Source: Candidatus Endobugula sertula
GTDB lineage: Bacteria > Pseudomonadota > Gammaproteobacteria > Pseudomonadales > Cellvibrionaceae
Direction of reading: 5' to 3'
NCBI GenBank assembly: GCA_001723645.1
Contig: MDLC01000004.1
Location: 1-64,000, forward strand
DNA: 64,000 nt
Part shown: in pieces, positions 59,411-64,000 of the stretch
How positions within the stretch are numbered: the first letter of the stretch is position 1
How the letters are laid out: each line of letters begins with the position of its first letter
Translations under genes and position numbers: made by a program
Notes under the pieces: model-generated
What the model saw: only the letters and a program-made list of their open reading frames with translations
Databases searched by the model: none
What the model was told of the DNA's origin: nothing

Positions 59411-61360
59411 ATGGCACTACAGTTGGAAGACCTCACGATTCCTATTTGGATTTATGATATTGACCATTATCGTATCCATTGGGCCAATCAGGCGGCACTT
59501 GCTCTTTGGGAAAGTGACTCTGATGAAGAGTTATATTCCCGAAATTTTCAATTACCCATGTCCGATGCCCTCCAGGAAAGCCTGATAGAGTTTCAAAACA
59601 CGTTTAAGCAAGGATATAGCCTATCACATAGCTGGCACTATTCACCAAAAGGTATTGATAAACATGCATTTTGCAAACTCTCCGGCTACCAGTTTGAAGA
59701 TGGCCGTATTGGCATGCTAGTCGAAGCATTACCTATCGATAAATTAAACTACGATATGCAAGTAGGGCTCACTGTCATGATATCTGACTATACAGAGGAC
59801 GGCACCTTTATCAGCGGCAATACACCATTTTTACAAACCATGGGAAATAACATTGACACACTGGATGATATTATTAAAGACCCTTCAGCACTGAAAACCC
59901 TATACCGTAGTTTATCTCAATCCGGTCGTATTGAAACAGACCTTCTCATGCAAGGCGTTAGAAAAACCCGCTGGTATCACGTAATTGCTATCAACTCACA
60001 ACGAGACGCCAATAAAAAGAAAATAATACTTCACCAATACGATATTCATCAACGTAAAGTCAGCGAATTAACCCTGGCTCGGGAATCCTTATCTGATGCT
60101 CTTACCGGACTACTCAATCGGTGGGGGCTGGACCAACGCTTGGAGGAATTATGTCACCAAAAACGGCCATTCGTTCTCTATTACATTGATCTAGATGGTT
60201 TTAAATTAATCAATGATTCTTTTGGTCACACAGCAGGAGACCAAGTACTACAAACTGTCGCAGATCGTTTGCTCAACTATCTCCCTGACGATAGTCTGAT
60301 ATGTCGGTTTGGTGGTGATGAGTTCGTCACCGCAGTACCTCTGGAAAACATCAGCACAACTCAGGGAGATCTGGCCAGCACCCTCATCAATGTACTGTCT
60401 GATAGTTACCACGATTACAAACCACATACCATGACATTATCAGCTAGTGTTGGTTTTGCGCAATACCCGGCAGATTCCCATCAAATACACGATATTATTC
60501 TATACGCCGATGCGGCCATGTATCAGGCCAAGCATCAGGGAAAGCGTCGATATATTCAATACCAGACAGGTATGGAGCAAACCATACGCCGACAAAGTAT
60601 TCTATCGCAACACTTATACTATGCGGAGAGTAATAAAGAACTCTCCCTCCACTATCAGCCTATCTGGGATTTTTCGGTAAATAGCGCCGGGCGTATTGTT
60701 TCCTTTGAAGCATTATTGCGTTGGCATCATCACGAGTTAGGCTGGGTACCTCCAGAAGAAATTATTCAGGTCGCAGAAGAAATTGGTATTATTGCGGATA
60801 TTGAACGTTGGGTAGCCCGTCAGGCGCTCTCCGACCTATCGATTTTGCGCCAACATGTCACGGCTGAAGCTAGCATGGCTATCAATATTTCTGCAGTTCA
60901 TCTATTAGAAACCAGCCTCCCTGATTTTTTACTTAAACTGTTACAGGAAAAAAACCTTTATCCTGATGACCTGACGGTTGAATTAACAGAAAGCACTCTG
61001 ATAGAAGACATTGACAAGGAAAATAGTACTGTACGGAACTTAGTAAAAGCGGGTGTCAAAATCAGTATTGATGACTTCGGTACAGGATACTCTTCCCTAG
61101 CTTATTTGCACCACATACCGGCCACCACGGTAAAAATTGACCGTTCATTTGTCGAACAGATTGAAGACAGCAGCAAAACTATCCAGCATATTTATCAACT
61201 CATAAAAACCCACAATATGCAGACGATCATTGAAGGGGTTGAAACTCAACAACAAAAAGACAAGTTAATTGAGTGTGGCATTCACTTTCATCAAGGATAC
61301 CTCTTGGGAAAACCAAAACCACTATCATTCTATATTAAACATCAAGATAAGTTTAATTGA
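59411..61360 (+). CDS. PAS-GGDEF-EAL cyclic-di-GMP enzyme
   Basis: The 649-residue cytoplasmic protein has a PAS-like sensor region (about 1-90, WIYDIDHYRIHWANQAALAL), a second PAS-like segment (to 220), a GGDEF domain with CRFGGDEFVTAV near residue 300, and an EAL domain with SFEALLRWHHHE near 430. ELTESTLIEDI, SIDDFGTGYSSLAYL and KIDRSFV follow. Both signature motifs are intact, so it could make or degrade cyclic di-GMP. The signal is unknown. The gene stands alone. Confidence 0.92.
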   Translation: MALQLEDLTIPIWIYDIDHYRIHWANQAALALWESDSDEELYSRNFQLPMSDALQESLIEFQNTFKQGYSLSHSWHYSPKGIDKHAFCKLSGYQFEDGRIGMLVEALPIDKLNYDMQVGLTVMISDYTEDGTFISGNTPFLQTMGNNIDTLDDIIKDPSALKTLYRSLSQSGRIETDLLMQGVRKTRWYHVIAINSQRDANKKKIILHQYDIHQRKVSELTLARESLSDALTGLLNRWGLDQRLEELCHQKRPFVLYYIDLDGFKLINDSFGHTAGDQVLQTVADRLLNYLPDDSLICRFGGDEFVTAVPLENISTTQGDLASTLINVLSDSYHDYKPHTMTLSASVGFAQYPADSHQIHDIILYADAAMYQAKHQGKRRYIQYQTGMEQTIRRQSILSQHLYYAESNKELSLHYQPIWDFSVNSAGRIVSFEALLRWHHHELGWVPPEEIIQVAEEIGIIADIERWVARQALSDLSILRQHVTAEASMAINISAVHLLETSLPDFLLKLLQEKNLYPDDLTVELTESTLIEDIDKENSTVRNLVKAGVKISIDDFGTGYSSLAYLHHIPATTVKIDRSFVEQIEDSSKTIQHIYQLIKTHNMQTIIEGVETQQQKDKLIECGIHFHQGYLLGKPKPLSFYIKHQDKFN

Positions 61361-61524
61361 TTCCTGTCTTAGTAGTAAATGATTCAAGGCCGAATACATT
61401 AACCTTCTTAGGCAAGACATTTAAGCACCCAAACGGGTTATTTTGCTGATCTGCCCTTGTGTTATGCTTTAACTTTCGCTAACGTGCGACAGACTTTCCC
61501 AAGCACTATTATCGAGGTATCCTT

Positions 61525-63189
61525 ATGGCCCAATACGTTTTTACCATGAACCGTGTCAGCAAAGTTGTCCCCCCAAAGCGTGAGATTTTAAAAGATATTT
61601 CTCTCTCATTTTTTCCTGGCGCAAAGATTGGCGTACTCGGTTTAAACGGCTCGGGTAAATCCTCACTATTACGAATTATGGCTGGCATCGATCAAGACTA
61701 TAATGGCGAAGCCCGCCCAATGCCCAATATCAAAGTAGGCTACCTGCCACAAGAACCGGAGCTTGACGAACATAAAGACGTCCGGGGCAATGTAGAAGAT
61801 GGAGTACGCGAAGCGCTTGATGCCCTTTTAGGTCTGGAAGATGTCTATGCAGCCTACTCAGAACCTGATGCAGACTTTGATGAGCTGGCTAAAAAACAGG
61901 AGCATTTTGAGAATGTCATCCAGACCTGGGATGCCTATAACCTGGATAATAAATTAGAACAGGCTGCCGATGCTCTGCGCCTACCACCCTGGAATGCTGA
62001 TATCAGCAAACTATCAGGTGGAGAAAAACGTCGAATTGCTCTGTGTCGCTTACTCTTGTCCAGGCCTGACATGCTGTTGTTAGACGAACCCACCAATCAC
62101 CTGGATGCTGAATCTGTCTTTTGGTTGGAGCGCTTCCTTCAAGAATTTAATGGAACGGTAGTGGCTATTACCCATGACCGCTATTTCCTTGATAATGCAG
62201 CAGGATGGATTTTAGAATTGGATAGAGGCCACGGCATCCCTTATGAAGGAAACTATTCTGCTTGGCTTGAAGCCAAAGAAGCCCGATTAGTACAGGAAGC
62301 CCGCACCGAAGCTTCACACCAAAAAGCCATTAAAGCAGAATTGGAGTGGGTACGCCAAAACCCGAAGGGTCGCCAAGCAAAAAACAAAGCCCGTTTACAA
62401 CGTTTTGATGAGCTGCAATCCCAAGAGTTTCAAACCCGTAATGAAACTAACGAAATCTATATTCCACCAGGTGAACGTTTAGGCGACAAAGTGATTGAAT
62501 TTCATAATGTCAGCAAAAGTTATGATAATCGCCTGTTAATTGACAACCTCAGTTTAAATATCCCGAAAGGGGCTATCGTTGGGATCGTTGGCGGTAATGG
62601 AGCGGGCAAATCAACTCTGTTTAGCATGATTAATGGCACGGAAACACCAGATAATGGTGAAATTATCATAGGGGAAACCGTCAAAGTTGCCTACATTGAA
62701 CAAGGCCGCGAAAACCTGAACAATGATCAAAATGTTTGGCAAGCCGTTTCTGGTGGTGCAGATATTCTGACGATTGGCAGCTACGAAGTCAGTTCTCGCT
62801 CCTATGTAGGCCGTTTTAATTTTAAGGGCTCAGACCAACAAAAACGCGTGGGTGATTTATCAGGTGGTGAGCGTGGCCGTCTACATCTAGCCAACACCCT
62901 TAAACAGGGAGCGAACGTTTTACTACTCGATGAACCCTCTAATGACCTTGACGTTGAAACTTTACGGGCACTAGAAGACGCTCTACTAAACTTCCCAGGC
63001 TGCGCACTAGTTGTCTCGCATGACCGCTGGTTCCTTGATCGCATCGCGACACATATACTGGCTTATGAAGGTAACAGTGAAATTGTATTCTTTGAAGGCA
63101 ACTACACAGAATACCATGAAGACTTATTACAGCGTAAAGGAGATAAATCACAGCCACAAAGAATGAAATATAAGCCACTTAGACGTTAA
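61525..63189 (+). CDS. ettA: Energy-dependent translational throttle protein EttA (ABC-F)
   Basis: The 554-residue protein has two ABC domains without membrane segments. Walker A motifs are GLNGSGKSSLL and GGNGAGKSTLF, signatures LSGGEKRRIAL and LSGGERGRLHL, and Walker B LLLDEPTNHLDAES and LLLDEPSNDLDVET. The arm between the domains (KEARLVQEARTEASHQ, RQNPKGRQAKNKARLQRF) is that of EttA, which binds the ribosomal E site and gates translation by ATP level. The start follows CGAGGTATCCTT. Confidence 0.96.
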   Translation: MAQYVFTMNRVSKVVPPKREILKDISLSFFPGAKIGVLGLNGSGKSSLLRIMAGIDQDYNGEARPMPNIKVGYLPQEPELDEHKDVRGNVEDGVREALDALLGLEDVYAAYSEPDADFDELAKKQEHFENVIQTWDAYNLDNKLEQAADALRLPPWNADISKLSGGEKRRIALCRLLLSRPDMLLLDEPTNHLDAESVFWLERFLQEFNGTVVAITHDRYFLDNAAGWILELDRGHGIPYEGNYSAWLEAKEARLVQEARTEASHQKAIKAELEWVRQNPKGRQAKNKARLQRFDELQSQEFQTRNETNEIYIPPGERLGDKVIEFHNVSKSYDNRLLIDNLSLNIPKGAIVGIVGGNGAGKSTLFSMINGTETPDNGEIIIGETVKVAYIEQGRENLNNDQNVWQAVSGGADILTIGSYEVSSRSYVGRFNFKGSDQQKRVGDLSGGERGRLHLANTLKQGANVLLLDEPSNDLDVETLRALEDALLNFPGCALVVSHDRWFLDRIATHILAYEGNSEIVFFEGNYTEYHEDLLQRKGDKSQPQRMKYKPLRR

Positions 63190-63479
63190 TGTTCTGCGCG
63201 CTGTTGGAGATCCAACACTAAACCAAGAATCGCTTCATGCACATTCAATAGGTTGCTCATTATGGGGAGCTATATCGCTAAAGCACTATAAAACGATATC
63301 CTTCATATCCTCAGAAAATCACTGATCAACAGGGAGGGGCCTATTAGTCACTCCCATTAACTGATAACGATAAAACAGACAACACCTACTGAGATGAAAG
63401 ACTGACTTAATCAACCTGTGTGTAAAAGAGGTCTTACTCACTACCGACTAACCTTACAGCACTGACATCAATATCCTTC

Positions 63480-64000
63480 TCAACAACAACTTTTCTCTCT
63501 CTCTTGTAATAAATAACCCCCTAATGCTTTAACGGATAAGTGGCTAATATCGATATCGGCCTTCAACGCAACAGGCTTTTCATCTAAATATAATAGGTCT
63601 TCTCCAACGGAGCTTAACGATAAATTATCTACATTAGGGAATTTAAATACTGGGGCTTGCACAGGCTTTTCTGCTGCATTAACAATATTTCCCTCCTGTG
63701 GGGCAAGAGTGAGCTGGCAATCAACAATAGACAGCGGATTTTGCTTTATAGAGCTAGAGAGGCGCACACCAGGTTCTGCCAATTTCCACTGCTCCCATGC
63801 TACTGGAGGCATATTAGATTGCATACCTGATAATTGCTGATTACTCGTTTGCAAAAAATTCTCAGGTGATTTTTTGGCGGACACCTGCGCTTTTATTTGT
63901 ACTACCATACCAATGTGAGTAAGAATTTTTTGATATTTCTCTGCTGTGATTTGGTCAAGATTTTTTTTAAGTTTTACCGCTTTGGGTTGAAACAACTGAT
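63480..64000 (-). CDS. Partial uncharacterised protein running off the right edge
   Basis: The minus-strand frame is open from the window edge to the stop at 63480 and shows about 173 C-terminal residues; the N-terminus lies outside. The sequence is hydrophilic, with KLKKNLDQITAEKYQKIL, a Pro-rich segment and SSVGEDLLYLDEKPVALK. I recognise no family. Bases 63190-63479, between ettA and this gene, hold no further gene that I can see. Confidence 0.55.
   Translation of the reverse strand, partial: QLFQPKAVKLKKNLDQITAEKYQKILTHIGMVVQIKAQVSAKKSPENFLQTSNQQLSGMQSNMPPVAWEQWKLAEPGVRLSSSIKQNPLSIVDCQLTLAPQEGNIVNAAEKPVQAPVFKFPNVDNLSLSSVGEDLLYLDEKPVALKADIDISHLSVKALGGYLLQEREKSCC

Overview
The window is AT-rich gammaproteobacterial chromosome. 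The order dsbD-aroQ-accB-accC-prmA-DUF3426-dusB-fis-purH-purD and the tkt-epd-pgk-fba run are typical of Gammaproteobacteria. Ubiquinone synthesis (coq7), a LapD-type c-di-GMP receptor, Fis and an EttA ABC-F factor agree with that. A marine, Cellvibrionales-like lineage is my best guess, but I cannot place it more precisely from sequence alone.

Left part (1 to about 20.9 kb). After a decayed ISL3-family transposase, a mobile element of about 20.2 kb lies between two perfect 16-bp copies of TGGTAGCGGGGGCTGG (717-732 and 20895-20910). The right copy is the 3' end of an initiator tRNA gene. The element carries a MobC/MOBP-type relaxase pair, two small serine recombinase genes beside a 16-bp inverted repeat, a secreted protein, a protein made of five tandem helix-turn-helix-like repeats, a J-domain protein, a DUF3892 plus OLD-nuclease pair, an AbiEi-like/Fic fusion, an SF1 NTPase, and a transfer cluster with a VirD4/TraG-type coupling protein but no VirB4 or pilus genes. 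A large serine integrase closes the element at the tRNA. It therefore looks like an integrative mobilisable element with a defence or stability cargo. The DUF3892-OLD pair is bracketed by two non-coding tracts dense in perfect small hairpins. Several of these share a 6-bp stem, 6-nt loop design.

Right part (20.9-64 kb). This is ordinary chromosome: two glycosyltransferases; galE, elbB, DUF302, fba, pgk, epd and tkt on the minus strand; a small heat-shock gene with a possible ROSE-like thermometer; an RND exporter with a class V aminotransferase; a LapD-like gene; dsbD; aroQ/accBC; prmA; dusB-fis; purHD; coq7; a Fur-box-preceded imelysin/di-haem cytochrome pair; a PAS-GGDEF-EAL protein; and ettA.

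A recurring feature of the chromosomal part is damaged reading frames. A DUF302 gene, a glycosyltransferase, the LapD gene and the imelysin gene carry single-base lesions in homopolymer runs. dusB is interrupted by a three-copy 7-bp repeat. IS30 and ISL3 copies are remnants. The genes of the mobile element look intact. This pattern could be genome decay, phase variation or sequencing error at homopolymers; the sequence alone cannot decide.
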